Shown here: piece after piece, positions 29,119 to 38,016 of the stretch | Layout of the letters: each line of letters starts with the position of its first letter | How positions within the stretch are numbered: position 1 is the first letter of the stretch | Assembly (NCBI RefSeq): GCF_018402285.1 | Contig: NZ_JAGYJH010000003.1 | Location: 1,406,099 to 1,470,098, forward strand | Direction: 5' to 3' | Length of the DNA: 64,000 nt | DNA from: Hyphomonas sp. | GTDB taxonomy: Bacteria; Pseudomonadota; Alphaproteobacteria; Caulobacterales; Hyphomonadaceae | Position numbers and translations under genes: made by a program | Notes under the pieces: generated by a model | Seen by the model: only the letters and a program-made list of their open reading frames with translations | Databases searched by the model: none | Told to the model about the DNA's origin: nothing

Positions 29119-30240
29119 TCAGCCATCTTCCCGGTAGGCGATGAAGGCGAGGCTGACGAACAGCACAAACAGGGGCGGAGACCATGCAGCCACCGCAGCC
29201 GGCGCAGCCCCGGTGGCCCCGAGGCTTGAGGAAAACTGCGTGAAGAAATAAAGCCCGATGGCCGCCAGAACCCCCGTTGCCAGAAGCCTTGAGGTGCCCC
29301 CAAGCCGCTGCAGGCGCAGGCAGGCGAGCGCCCCGATCAGCGCCATGGCCGTGAAAAGCACCGGCGTCGCGGTCAGTTGCAGCAGCCGCATCCGGTAGCG
29401 CGACGTATCGAGGCCCGCTGCTCTCGTCTCCGTAATGAAGCGGGGCAGGTCCCAGAACCCGATCGTGCCGGGCGAGGCAAACTCGTCCAGCAGGCGAACG
29501 GCGTCCAGCGTGGTCGGCAGCGCCAGGGTCTCCCGCCGCTCCGGCACCTGGTTGGGCAGGTTCTCGACCAGGTTTTCCAGCTGCCAGAACCCGTCATTCA
29601 GGACGGCGCGTTCTGCATCGATCCGGCGCACGAAGGCAAAGTCATTGGTCGGCTGGCGGCCATTATAAAGGCGCTGTTCCTCGATGATCTTGACGTCCAG
29701 CAGGGTGCGCCCGCCATCCTCTACCCGCCTTGCATGGATCACATACTGGCTGGCATCATCCCCCTGGCGCAGCCAGACGCCGGTATCGGCCACCGCCACC
29801 GTTTGCCGCCCGATATTCAGCAGCCGCGCCCGTTCCGCCTCGAAAGACTGGGTCAGGCGCGCCGCAAAGGGGTTTAGCGCAAGGGACGAAAAGAGCCCCA
29901 GAACCACGCCCAGCACGATCACCGGCGTCAGGAAGCGCCAGGCCGAAAGCCCGCTGGCCCGGATGATCGAGAGCTCCGAGCGCCGGTTCAGGCGGGTGAA
30001 CGCCATCATCGTCGCCGCCAGCAGCGCAAAGGGCAGGGTCTGCTCGACGATCATCGGCAGCTTCATCAGCGACAGCCGCAGCGCGTCCAGAAGAGTGATC
30101 TGCACATCCCCGCCGACCGTGCGCAGCTGCTCCACCACGTCGATCATCATGATCGCCAGCAGCAGGATGCCCAGCACCAGCGCCAGCCCCGAGAGGCATT
30201 CGCGCAGGATATAGCGCTGGATGCTCGAGAAGAGCGGCAT
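29119..30240 (-). CDS. lptG: LPS export permease LptG
   Basis: IQRYILRECLSGLALVLGILLLAIMMIDVVEQLR; YjgP/YjgQ family; paired with lptF. Confidence 0.93.
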   Translation of the reverse strand: MPLFSSIQRYILRECLSGLALVLGILLLAIMMIDVVEQLRTVGGDVQITLLDALRLSLMKLPMIVEQTLPFALLAATMMAFTRLNRRSELSIIRASGLSAWRFLTPVIVLGVVLGLFSSLALNPFAARLTQSFEAERARLLNIGRQTVAVADTGVWLRQGDDASQYVIHARRVEDGGRTLLDVKIIEEQRLYNGRQPTNDFAFVRRIDAERAVLNDGFWQLENLVENLPNQVPERRETLALPTTLDAVRLLDEFASPGTIGFWDLPRFITETRAAGLDTSRYRMRLLQLTATPVLFTAMALIGALACLRLQRLGGTSRLLATGVLAAIGLYFFTQFSSSLGATGAAPAAVAAWSPPLFVLFVSLAFIAYREDG

Positions 30241-31382
30241 CAGGCGCGCGCTCCGGGAACGTAATCGGGTCTTGGCTGGGTCACGGCCTGTTTGCGGCCG
30301 ATCCGGGCCCCGCGCCCGAAATAGATCCAGGCGAGTGTGCCGCCGGTGAGCAGGGGCACAGCCCAGAGCGCCGCATTCAGGCCCGGATCATCCGACGCAG
30401 CAGACTGCAGCGCCAGATGCACCACCAGAACAAGGATCGCGCCCGATGTCGCAATCCCGATCCGCCGGGAATAGCCCTGCCGGCTGAAATCCCCGCCCAG
30501 CACCGCATAGATCGCCAGCAGCGCCATCACGATGTTGAGCATCGGAGATGTGAGGCGCGCGTTCGCCTCTGCGATGAAGCCGTCGGCTTCCTTGTTTTCA
30601 AAGTAGTTCTTCCGGTCCAGAAAGATGAGCTCGTGCAGGAATTTGTCCGAAGCCTTGAGGATCAGCTCGGAATCTTCCTTCATGAAGTCTGTCAGGTCGA
30701 ACATGTACTGGTCAAACTCCAGCACCGAGAGTTGCTGGTTGGCGTCGAGCTGCTGGCTGAGCGCGTCGCGCAGCAGCAGGGTCGGGCGCCCGTCCACGGA
30801 GACGAGCGCGGCTGAACGGGCGAGGATGTCGGTCGGGAAGTCCGGATCGGTCATGTCCGAAATCAGCACCCCGCGCAGCTCGCCGCCGACCTGATCGCGC
30901 GCATAAAATGTGAGCCGCTCGCCATTCGACGTGAACTGGCCCGCCCGGAACACGGCCGCGGCAAGGTCTGCCCGGGCTTCGGCGACGGCTTCACGCATCG
31001 CCCGCTGCGACATCGGCTGGACCCAGAGGTTCACCCCCAGATGCACCACCATACAAACGACTGCGAGCCGCAGGACCGGCGAAGCCACCTGCCAGCGTGT
31101 CATGCCTGCGGCCTGCGCCACGACAATCTCCGAATCCTTGTGGATGCGGTTGAGCGACCAGACTCCCGCCACGAACAATGCCAGCGGCAGCAACAGGGCG
31201 ATCACCTGGGGCGATCCCAGCATGACGATGTAGAAATAGGTGATCGCCGATTGCCGGTTTTCGAGAATCAGATCGGTGCGCGACAGCCCCTGCGCCAGCA
31301 GGGCGACCATCACCAGACTGCCGACAATGATCAGCACGGCCTGCACGACCTGCTTGAAGAGATGCAGCTGGATCTTCGTCAT
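30240..31382 (-). CDS. lptF: LPS export permease LptF
   Basis: YjgP/YjgQ family, adjacent to lptG and divergent from pepA. Confidence 0.92.
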   Translation of the reverse strand: MTKIQLHLFKQVVQAVLIIVGSLVMVALLAQGLSRTDLILENRQSAITYFYIVMLGSPQVIALLLPLALFVAGVWSLNRIHKDSEIVVAQAAGMTRWQVASPVLRLAVVCMVVHLGVNLWVQPMSQRAMREAVAEARADLAAAVFRAGQFTSNGERLTFYARDQVGGELRGVLISDMTDPDFPTDILARSAALVSVDGRPTLLLRDALSQQLDANQQLSVLEFDQYMFDLTDFMKEDSELILKASDKFLHELIFLDRKNYFENKEADGFIAEANARLTSPMLNIVMALLAIYAVLGGDFSRQGYSRRIGIATSGAILVLVVHLALQSAASDDPGLNAALWAVPLLTGGTLAWIYFGRGARIGRKQAVTQPRPDYVPGARA

Positions 31383-31503
31383 GAAAGGGGTGCGGGCACT
31401 CTAGCGTTCAGAAGCCAAACCGGAATTGGCAGCAATTCATTAGCTAACGAGTTGCGCTTGGCGCGTCGATGCTTAGTTTCCGCTCCAAACGGAGTTTCCA
31501 CAC

Positions 31504-32970
31504 ATGAAGATTACATTCGCAGACGCCGCAAAGGCTGACATCGCCGCCTTCATCGCCGATGAGGGGGCAGGTCTGCCCGGCAGCGCAGAAGCGCTCGACA
31601 AGGCCACCGGCGGCCTCCTTTCCGAGGCGATCGACGGCGGCCGCTTTGATGGCAAGACCGGCCAGCTGGTGTCAGCGGTTCTGCCCAAGGGGGCTGACGC
31701 CCGCCGCGCCGTCATCGTCGGCGGCGGCAAGCCCAAGAAGCGGGACGCCCGCGCCATGGAGAATATCGGCGCCCATTTCGTGAAGGGCTTTGCCTCCTCC
31801 GGCTTCAAATCGGCCTCCATCGCGGCCCACACCGCCGAAGAGGCCGCCCGGGTGGCCGCCGGCGCCAAGCTCGCGGCCTACCGGTTCGATACCTATTTCA
31901 CCAAGCTGAAGCCCGACCAGAAGCCCAGTCTCTCGAGCCTCACGCTCGTCTGCGACGATCCCAAGGCCGCCAGGGCCGCTTACGCCCTGCTCGACGCGGC
32001 CACCGACGGCACTTATCTGGCGCGCGACCTCGTCAACATGCCGCCCAACGACCTTCACCCGGAAAGCTTTGCCGAGAAGATCAGGGAACTTTCTTCTCTC
32101 GGCATCGAGGTTGAAGTCCTCGGCGAGAAGCAGATGGCCAAGCTCGGCATGGGCGCGCTGCTTGGCGTCGGCCAGGGCTCGGTCAAGGAAAGCCAGCTTG
32201 GCATCATGAAATGGAATGGCGGCAAGCCGGGCGAAGATCCGGTCATCCTCGTCGGCAAGGGCGTCTGCTTTGACACCGGCGGCGTCTCGCTCAAGCCCGG
32301 CCCCGGCATGGAAGAAATGCGCGGCGACATGGGCGGCGCGGCGGCTGTCACGGGCACGATGCGCGCGCTCGCCCAGGCCAAAGCCAAGGTCAACGTCGTC
32401 GGCCTTATCGGCCTTGTGGAAAACATGCCCGATGGCAATGCCATCCGCCCCGGTGACATCCTCCGCTCGGCTTCGGGTCAGACCATCGAAGTCCAGAACA
32501 CCGACGCCGAAGGCCGCCTCGTCCTGTGTGACGTGCTCTGGTACGCTCAGGAGCATTACAAGCCGAAGGCCATCGTCGACCTTGCCACGCTGACCGGCGC
32601 GATCGTCATTTCCCTCGGCCACCATCATGCCGGCCTCTTCTGCAATGATGATGACCTTGCCGAAGAGCTGACCAAGGCGGGCATGGCCGAAGGCGAGCGC
32701 GTGTGGCGCCTGCCGATGGGCCCGGAATACGACGCGCTGATCAAGTCGAAGTTCGCCGACATGCGTAACATCGGCGGCCGCGCCGCCGGCTCGATCACGG
32801 CGGCGCAGTTCCTCAAGCGCTTCATCAAGGACGGCGTGCGCTGGGCGCATATCGATATCGCGGGCGTTGCCTGGGTCGAAGGCGAAAAAGCCCCGACCGA
32901 TCCTAGCTGGGCCTCGGGCTATGGCCCGCGCCTGCTCAGCCGCTGGATCGTGGACAACTACGAGGCCTGA
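31504..32970 (+). CDS. pepA: Leucyl aminopeptidase (M17)
   Basis: GKGVCFDTGGVSLKPGPGMEEMRGDMGGAAAV, NTDAEGRLVLCDVL. Confidence 0.96.
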   Translation: MKITFADAAKADIAAFIADEGAGLPGSAEALDKATGGLLSEAIDGGRFDGKTGQLVSAVLPKGADARRAVIVGGGKPKKRDARAMENIGAHFVKGFASSGFKSASIAAHTAEEAARVAAGAKLAAYRFDTYFTKLKPDQKPSLSSLTLVCDDPKAARAAYALLDAATDGTYLARDLVNMPPNDLHPESFAEKIRELSSLGIEVEVLGEKQMAKLGMGALLGVGQGSVKESQLGIMKWNGGKPGEDPVILVGKGVCFDTGGVSLKPGPGMEEMRGDMGGAAAVTGTMRALAQAKAKVNVVGLIGLVENMPDGNAIRPGDILRSASGQTIEVQNTDAEGRLVLCDVLWYAQEHYKPKAIVDLATLTGAIVISLGHHHAGLFCNDDDLAEELTKAGMAEGERVWRLPMGPEYDALIKSKFADMRNIGGRAAGSITAAQFLKRFIKDGVRWAHIDIAGVAWVEGEKAPTDPSWASGYGPRLLSRWIVDNYEA

Positions 32971-32979
32971 CACATTCCC

Positions 32980-33041
32980 GAGAGCCCCCGCGCAAGCGGG
33001 GGTCTCGACCGGCCATACCAGAGCCCCGCCTTTGCGGGGGT
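32980..33041. repeat. Two consecutive GC-rich stem-loops between pepA and holC
   Basis: gagagcccccgc-gcaa-gcgggggtctc and agccccgc-cttt-gcgggggt. Confidence 0.6.
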
Positions 33042-33061
33042 AAGCGGAGAGAGGGTTGAGC

Positions 33062-33532
33062 ATGCAGCCAGCAGCCCCCGAATGGTGGTTCTACCATCTC
33101 TCGCGCAGCGCGCTGGAGGAGGCGGCCGCGCCGCTCCTCCAGAAATGCCTTGAGGTTGGGTGGCGGGTGCTCGCCGTATCTTCGCGCGCCGAGCGCCTCG
33201 CCAGGCTCGACGCCGTGCTCTGGACCTTTGACGATGCATCCTTCCTGCCACATGGCCAGGCCGACGCGCCGGGGCTCGATGTGACGCGCCAGCCGGTGCT
33301 GCTGTCGGCCAAGCTCGCCAATACCAACAACGCCGACGCCCTGATGCTGATGGACGGGGTCGAGGCGCCGGTCGACGCGGCTTTCAAGCGTTGCATGGTG
33401 ATGTTCGAGGACGCCGACACCGCCACCCGCAACAAGGCGCGCGGTCAGTTCAAGGCTGCCAAGGACGCTGGGCTCGTAACGCGCTATTTTCAGCAGACGG
33501 AACGGGGCGGCTGGAAAGAGGCGGGACTTTGA
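33062..33532 (+). CDS. holC: DNA polymerase III subunit chi
   Basis: WWFYHLSRSALEEAAAPLLQKCLEVGWRVLAVSS; downstream of pepA as in many proteobacteria. Confidence 0.93.
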   Translation: MQPAAPEWWFYHLSRSALEEAAAPLLQKCLEVGWRVLAVSSRAERLARLDAVLWTFDDASFLPHGQADAPGLDVTRQPVLLSAKLANTNNADALMLMDGVEAPVDAAFKRCMVMFEDADTATRNKARGQFKAAKDAGLVTRYFQQTERGGWKEAGL

Positions 33533-33534
33533 TT

Positions 33535-34152
33535 CTAGCTCTCAAGATTGGCTTTTTGCCATTCAACCATGGTTTCCCACAAGTCGTTGAATATCAGTGT
33601 ATCTGCATCATACTTTAGCAGTTTGCAGATTTCCGGAAGATCTATTTCGTAACGTTGGTATCTTTCGACGATATACTTCGCGCCCGGTATGTTTTTGCGG
33701 CGTGAGACGGTTTTGAGCCAATCCCGTATGCAAAGGATAGCTTCGCCTGGGTCTCCGCTGTGGTGGCTGATATCCCGGCCAGATATGTCGGACATCGCGA
33801 TCTTGTAGCGATGTGGTTCCTTATCCAAAATTATCAGCCGTTTATCTTTTTGGGTGCCGGAGCCAAATCTTCGGGCACCGAGAAACAGCCCAAGCTCTAG
33901 CGGCATGTTGAACCGGGGTAGGAAATTTTTCTCATCCAGTTCCATATTCGAGAGATCGTGGATGCCGAACTTCGATTGTTCTATGATTGCCTCAATCTTC
34001 TGTAAGCGGATTTGTCCACCATCGTTGGTTTCCAGAGCGCAGCGAGGTTCGTATCCGCAATCTACCACAGCAAATACCATCGCGCGGAACATTGGCGCGA
34101 AGTCATCTGAAAAGGGGCAATTGATGAAGACCGAACGTGAGTAGGTCGGCAT
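33535..34152 (-). CDS. Putative Rossmannoid (TIR/nucleoside deoxyribosyltransferase-like) protein of unknown function
   Basis: SVFINCPFSDDFAPMFRAMVFAVVDCGYEPRCALE, SKFGIHDLSNMELD, RFNMPLELGLFLGARRFG, KRLIILD; lower GC than flanks. Confidence 0.65.
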   Translation of the reverse strand: MPTYSRSVFINCPFSDDFAPMFRAMVFAVVDCGYEPRCALETNDGGQIRLQKIEAIIEQSKFGIHDLSNMELDEKNFLPRFNMPLELGLFLGARRFGSGTQKDKRLIILDKEPHRYKIAMSDISGRDISHHSGDPGEAILCIRDWLKTVSRRKNIPGAKYIVERYQRYEIDLPEICKLLKYDADTLIFNDLWETMVEWQKANLES

Positions 34153-34160
34153 CCGAAAGT

Positions 34161-34346
34161 TTAAGCGCTTTTGCTGCGTTGTGATACGACCGCAGTGACA
34201 GCATCACGAATAGCGCGCTTGGTCAGCGTCCCACCCGATGGCGGAACCACAAGCTTACGCCCGTCCTTCAGTTGGACGAACTGCCCGCTTCGTGAATCAC
34301 GCGCCACAGCGCCTGATTTATGCGATTTTTCCGACACGTGTTTCAT
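34161..34346 (-). CDS. Small basic protein (61 aa) immediately upstream of the Rossmannoid gene
   Basis: MKHVSEKSHKSGAVARDSRSGQFVQLKDGRKLVVPPSGGTLTKRAIRDAVTAVVSQRSKSA*; 8-bp gap to the following gene. Confidence 0.65.
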   Translation of the reverse strand: MKHVSEKSHKSGAVARDSRSGQFVQLKDGRKLVVPPSGGTLTKRAIRDAVTAVVSQRSKSA

Positions 34347-34390
34347 AAGAGAAACATTGCATATCTGAGTGCGTCTACAAGTTGATGCCC

Positions 34391-34727
34391 TCAAACCTTC
34401 TTCACAAACTCCGACTTAAGCCCCGTCGCGCCGACGTCGTCGATCTTGCAGTCGATGTCGTGATCGCCCTCCACAAGGCGGATGTTCTTGACCTTCGTGC
34501 CACGCTTCACGACCAGCGATGAGCCCTTCACTTTCAGGTCCTTGATCACCGTCACCGTGTCGCCATCGGCGAGCGGGTTGCCGACCGGGTCCCTGACAAC
34601 CTTCGGCCCGTCCGCTGCCGTCTCGCCCCGGCGTCCATGCATGGGCGCATTCGGGGCAGACCAGCAGAGCGCCGTCTTAACAGGTCAGGCCAGAGCCACA
34701 TTTGGGGCAGGGGGGAAGGTCGCTCAT
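34391..34727 (-). pseudogene. yjdM: YjdM/PhnA-like zinc-ribbon protein, disrupted by a nonsense codon and a frameshift
   Basis: [30 protein letters not shown] then frame change to [78 protein letters not shown]. Confidence 0.88.
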
Positions 34728-34878
34728 GGCCGCCAGGGTTTCGCTTGTGGAAAAAGGCCGCCCTACGCCCTGGCTTCCCCGTGCGCAAGGGCGCCTATCG
34801 GCGCTTGCCCCGGCGACGCCGCGCCGCTATAGGCCGCGCAAATCCCCGCAAACATCAAAAGACTACAGGAAGCTCCTC

Positions 34879-35301
34879 ATGGCCGTGCAGCGCACCTTTT
34901 CCATCATCAAGCCCGACGCCACCGAGCGTAACCTTACCGGCGCGATCAATGCCGTGATCGAGAAAGCCGGTCTGCGCATCATCGGCCAGCGCCGCATTCA
35001 GATGACCCGCGCCCAGGCCGAGCGTTTCTACGCCGTCCATTCCGCGCGCCCCTTCTTCGGCGAGCTGGTCGACTTCATGATCTCCGGCCCGGTCGTCGTT
35101 CAGGTTCTCGAAGCGGAAGACGCCATAACGAAGTACCGCGAAGTGATGGGCGCCACCAACCCTGCCGACGCGGCCGAAGGCACCATCCGCAAGCTGTTCG
35201 CCAAGTCGATCGGCGAGAACTCGGTCCATGGTTCGGACTCGGCCGAGAACGCCGCGCTCGAAATCGCGCAGTTCTTCTCCGAGGCGGATCTCACGAGCTG
35301 A
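34879..35301 (+). CDS. ndk: Nucleoside diphosphate kinase
   Basis: [52 protein letters not shown]. Confidence 0.97.
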   Translation: MAVQRTFSIIKPDATERNLTGAINAVIEKAGLRIIGQRRIQMTRAQAERFYAVHSARPFFGELVDFMISGPVVVQVLEAEDAITKYREVMGATNPADAAEGTIRKLFAKSIGENSVHGSDSAENAALEIAQFFSEADLTS

Positions 35302-35333
35302 CCAAATCTGGTTGCCTTCGGGCACCGGATCAG

Positions 35334-35368
35334 AGCCGGAGGCAGGGACGCCCGCCTCCGGCTTTTTC
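35334..35368 (+). terminator. Rho-independent terminator after ndk
   Basis: gccggaggc-agggacgcc-cgcctccggctttttc. Confidence 0.8.
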
Positions 35369-35370
35369 GT

Positions 35371-35410
35371 GTCCGGAAGTGGCCGGATCTGGCCGGATCT
35401 GGCCGGAATT
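35371..35410. repeat. Four imperfect 10-bp tandem units
   Basis: gtccggaagt/ggccggatct/ggccggatct/ggccggaatt. Confidence 0.7.
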
Positions 35411-35588
35411 GGCGACGGATTTGTACCCGCTGGCACCGGTTTGGCGACATTTTGCGGGGGTCTGAAACGGCTGGAATCCGTAAACCCTTCCTTTCAGATC
35501 ATGATTAATTGGCCCCTTACCCTTCATGGCCCTACAATCCCGGCCTGATAAGACACGTATCAGACCAGAGATTCAGGTAACCCGTCCC

Positions 35589-35945
35589 ATGTCCAAAACG
35601 CCAAAAAATACCGAATTAAAACACGGCGCCGAAGACCTTGAGGCCCGCCTGGCCGCGCTGCGCGCCGAGGTCGATGAGATCATGCTGGCCCTCGCCGCAA
35701 AGGCAGAGGCTGAAAAGGCAGACGTTGGGGCGAAGGTCGAAGACGCTGCGAAATCTGCAGCAACCACTGCAGAAGAGCTAAGTGAGGAAATCCTCCGCGA
35801 TGCCCGCCGCGCGCTGAAACAGATCCACAAACAGGCCGCTTCGCTGGAGAAGACGCTGTGGGTAGAGACCCGCGCCAATCCCCTGCAAACCCTGCTGATC
35901 GCCTTTGGCGCCGGCTTCATCGCTTCGCTGCTGATCCGCCGCTGA
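35589..35945 (+). CDS. DUF883/ElaB-YqjD-like protein with C-terminal TM anchor
   Basis: MSKTPKNTELKHGAEDLEARLAALRAEVDEIMLALA...ANPLQTLLIAFGAGFIASLLIRR. Confidence 0.75.
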   Translation: MSKTPKNTELKHGAEDLEARLAALRAEVDEIMLALAAKAEAEKADVGAKVEDAAKSAATTAEELSEEILRDARRALKQIHKQAASLEKTLWVETRANPLQTLLIAFGAGFIASLLIRR

Positions 35946-36370
35946 TGCTGTCTTTCCTGTCCTCCCTTTTGCAGAGCCATGTCGAGGTACAGGTGAACCG
36001 CGGCATCAGGGGCCTTGGCACCCTTGCCGTGGTCGGGGCGATGCTGCTGACCGCTTATATTGCTGCAGTTCTGGCGCTTGCCCTGTTCCTGGCCGAACGG
36101 ATGAGCCCCTGGGCCACGGCGGCTTTCATCGCCCTCGGCTTTGCCCTGATGGCAGGACTTATCCTCCTCTTCGTGTCGCTCAAGAATGACGCCGACAAGC
36201 GCGCCGAAGAGGCAGCTGCAAGGGCGCGTCAGGACACGCAGGCTCAGATTCTGTCTGCCCTGACAGGCGGCGAAGGCGGCGGTAAACAGGCCTTGGTGAT
36301 CGCCGCCATTGCCGGCCTGATCCTCTCCAGCCTGCTCGGAAAGGGCGATGAGGAGGATGGCGACGCCTGA
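35945..36370 (+). CDS. Putative actinobacterial-holin-X/DUF1469-like membrane protein
   Basis: MLSFLSSLLQSHVEVQVNRGIRGLGTLAVVGAMLLTAYIAAVLALALFLAERM; translationally coupled (TGATG) to upstream gene. Confidence 0.65.
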   Translation: MLSFLSSLLQSHVEVQVNRGIRGLGTLAVVGAMLLTAYIAAVLALALFLAERMSPWATAAFIALGFALMAGLILLFVSLKNDADKRAEEAAARARQDTQAQILSALTGGEGGGKQALVIAAIAGLILSSLLGKGDEEDGDA

Positions 36371-36376
36371 TCCCCG

Positions 36377-37399
36377 TTATTCGGCGCCAACCTTCACGAC
36401 GCGCCGGCCGGTATTTTCCCCCCGGAAAAGTCCACAGAAGGCTTCGGGCATCGCCGCGATGCCCTCAAAGCGCTCTTCCTGAGTTTTCAGGCCGCCGGAA
36501 GCGATCATTTGCGCCATGGACCCAAGGGCCTCGGGGAAACCGCGCGCAAAATCGAAAACCACCAGCCCTTGCATGTTCACCCGGTGGGTGATGAAGGGTT
36601 TGGTGTGGACAATGCCCGGCGTTTCCTCCGGTTTCAGGTTGTAATCGGCCACCTGACCCGAAATGCAGATCCGCCCGTTCAGCGCCATCAGCTGCAGCAC
36701 GGCGTTGACCATCGCATTGCCCACATTGTCGAACAGGATATCAACCCCGTTGGGAAACTCCGCCGAAATCGCGCCGGAAAGATCGCGCGCCGTCTTGTAG
36801 TTGATCGCTGCGTCAAACCCGGCTTCGGAGACCAGCCAGCGGCATTTCTCATCGCTGCCGGCGACGCCTACAACTTTCGAAGCGCCCCAGGCCCTGGCGA
36901 GCTGTCCTGCAGTGGCGCCTACAGGGCCCGCGGCGGAGGTGACGAGAACGGCGTCGCCTTGCTTGAAGCGCGCCACGTCTTTCATGCCAAACCACGCTGT
37001 CAGCCCCGGCACGCCGAGCACGCCGATCCAGGCCGAAAGCGGCACGCCCGGAACATCCATAACCTTGCCGATGAAGCCTTTGCCGGACTGGACCGAATGG
37101 GTCTTCCATCCCCCCGCGCAGAACACCTTCGTGCCAACCGGCCAGTCCGGATGGCCGGAGGCATCAATGATGCCTGCGCTGAAGCCGTCGATGGGTTTGC
37201 CGAGCGGCAGGGCAGCTGCATAGCTATCGCCGCCAGACAGGCGCGAGCGTGTGCCGGGATCAACCGAGCACCAGACATGCGCTACGCGGAACTGGCCGTC
37301 CCTGGGCTCTGGAAGGGGCTGGGTTTCCAGGCGGAAGTCGGAGGATTTTGGCGGGCCGTCGCAATACTGGGCGAGGACGATCTGCTGGAGTTCGCTCAT
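36377..37399 (-). CDS. NADP-dependent oxidoreductase (MDR family, curcumin/alkenal reductase-like)
   Basis: LRDxxPRDGQFRVAHVWCSVDPGTRSRLSG-like N-term, GVLGVPGLTAWFGMKDVARFKQGDAVLVTSAAGPVGATAGQLARAWG. Confidence 0.9.
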   Translation of the reverse strand: MSELQQIVLAQYCDGPPKSSDFRLETQPLPEPRDGQFRVAHVWCSVDPGTRSRLSGGDSYAAALPLGKPIDGFSAGIIDASGHPDWPVGTKVFCAGGWKTHSVQSGKGFIGKVMDVPGVPLSAWIGVLGVPGLTAWFGMKDVARFKQGDAVLVTSAAGPVGATAGQLARAWGASKVVGVAGSDEKCRWLVSEAGFDAAINYKTARDLSGAISAEFPNGVDILFDNVGNAMVNAVLQLMALNGRICISGQVADYNLKPEETPGIVHTKPFITHRVNMQGLVVFDFARGFPEALGSMAQMIASGGLKTQEERFEGIAAMPEAFCGLFRGENTGRRVVKVGAE

Positions 37400-37428
37400 G
37401 GATTCGGGGCCTCCCAACCCTTTTGATT

Positions 37429-38016
37429 TCAGGCAGTTTTTATCTTCTCGCACGCCAGCGCAAGGGCGCGGGGGTAAAGCTTGTGTTCTTCCGGCAGGAT
37501 GCGGGCGGCGAGCGTCTGGGCGGTATCGCCCGGCAGGATCGGCACAGCGGCCTGCGCGATAATCTCGCCTTCATCGACCCCTGCGCTGACCCAGTGGACG
37601 GTGCAGCCCGCTTCTGCGTCGCCGGCGTCGATGGCGCGCTGGTGGGTGTCGAGGCCTTTGTATCTGGGCAGGAGGGACGGGTGGATGTTGATCATCCGGC
37701 CTTCCCAGCGCGTCACGAACCAGGAGGTGAGCACGCGCATGAAACCGGCCAGCGCGATGATCTCTGTGCCGGCATCTGTCAGCGCTTTGTCCAGCGCGCG
37801 CTCGAAGGTTTCACGGTCCTTGCCATAGAGCTTGTGGTCGATGGTGAGAGTGGGGATGCCGGCAGCGGAAGCGGTTTGGAGGCCTTTGGCGTCGGGGCGA
37901 TTGGAGGCAACCAGCACCGGTTTTGCCGGATAGGCGGGGTCTTCAGCCGCGCTCAGCAGCGCCTCCATATTGGAGCCGCGCCCTGAAATCAGGATCGCCA
38001 GATTGAGGCGCGTCAT
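37429..38016 (-). CDS. purN: Phosphoribosylglycinamide formyltransferase
   Basis: LAILISGRGSNMEALL, NIHPSLLPRYKGLDTHQRAIDAGDAEAGCTVHWV. Confidence 0.97.
   Translation of the reverse strand: MTRLNLAILISGRGSNMEALLSAAEDPAYPAKPVLVASNRPDAKGLQTASAAGIPTLTIDHKLYGKDRETFERALDKALTDAGTEIIALAGFMRVLTSWFVTRWEGRMINIHPSLLPRYKGLDTHQRAIDAGDAEAGCTVHWVSAGVDEGEIIAQAAVPILPGDTAQTLAARILPEEHKLYPRALALACEKIKTA

Noticed and set aside
26603-29137. Long plus-strand ORFs (350 and 471 aa)
   Set aside because: Antisense shadows of topA.
31672-33063. 463-aa minus-strand ORF
   Set aside because: Antisense shadow of pepA.
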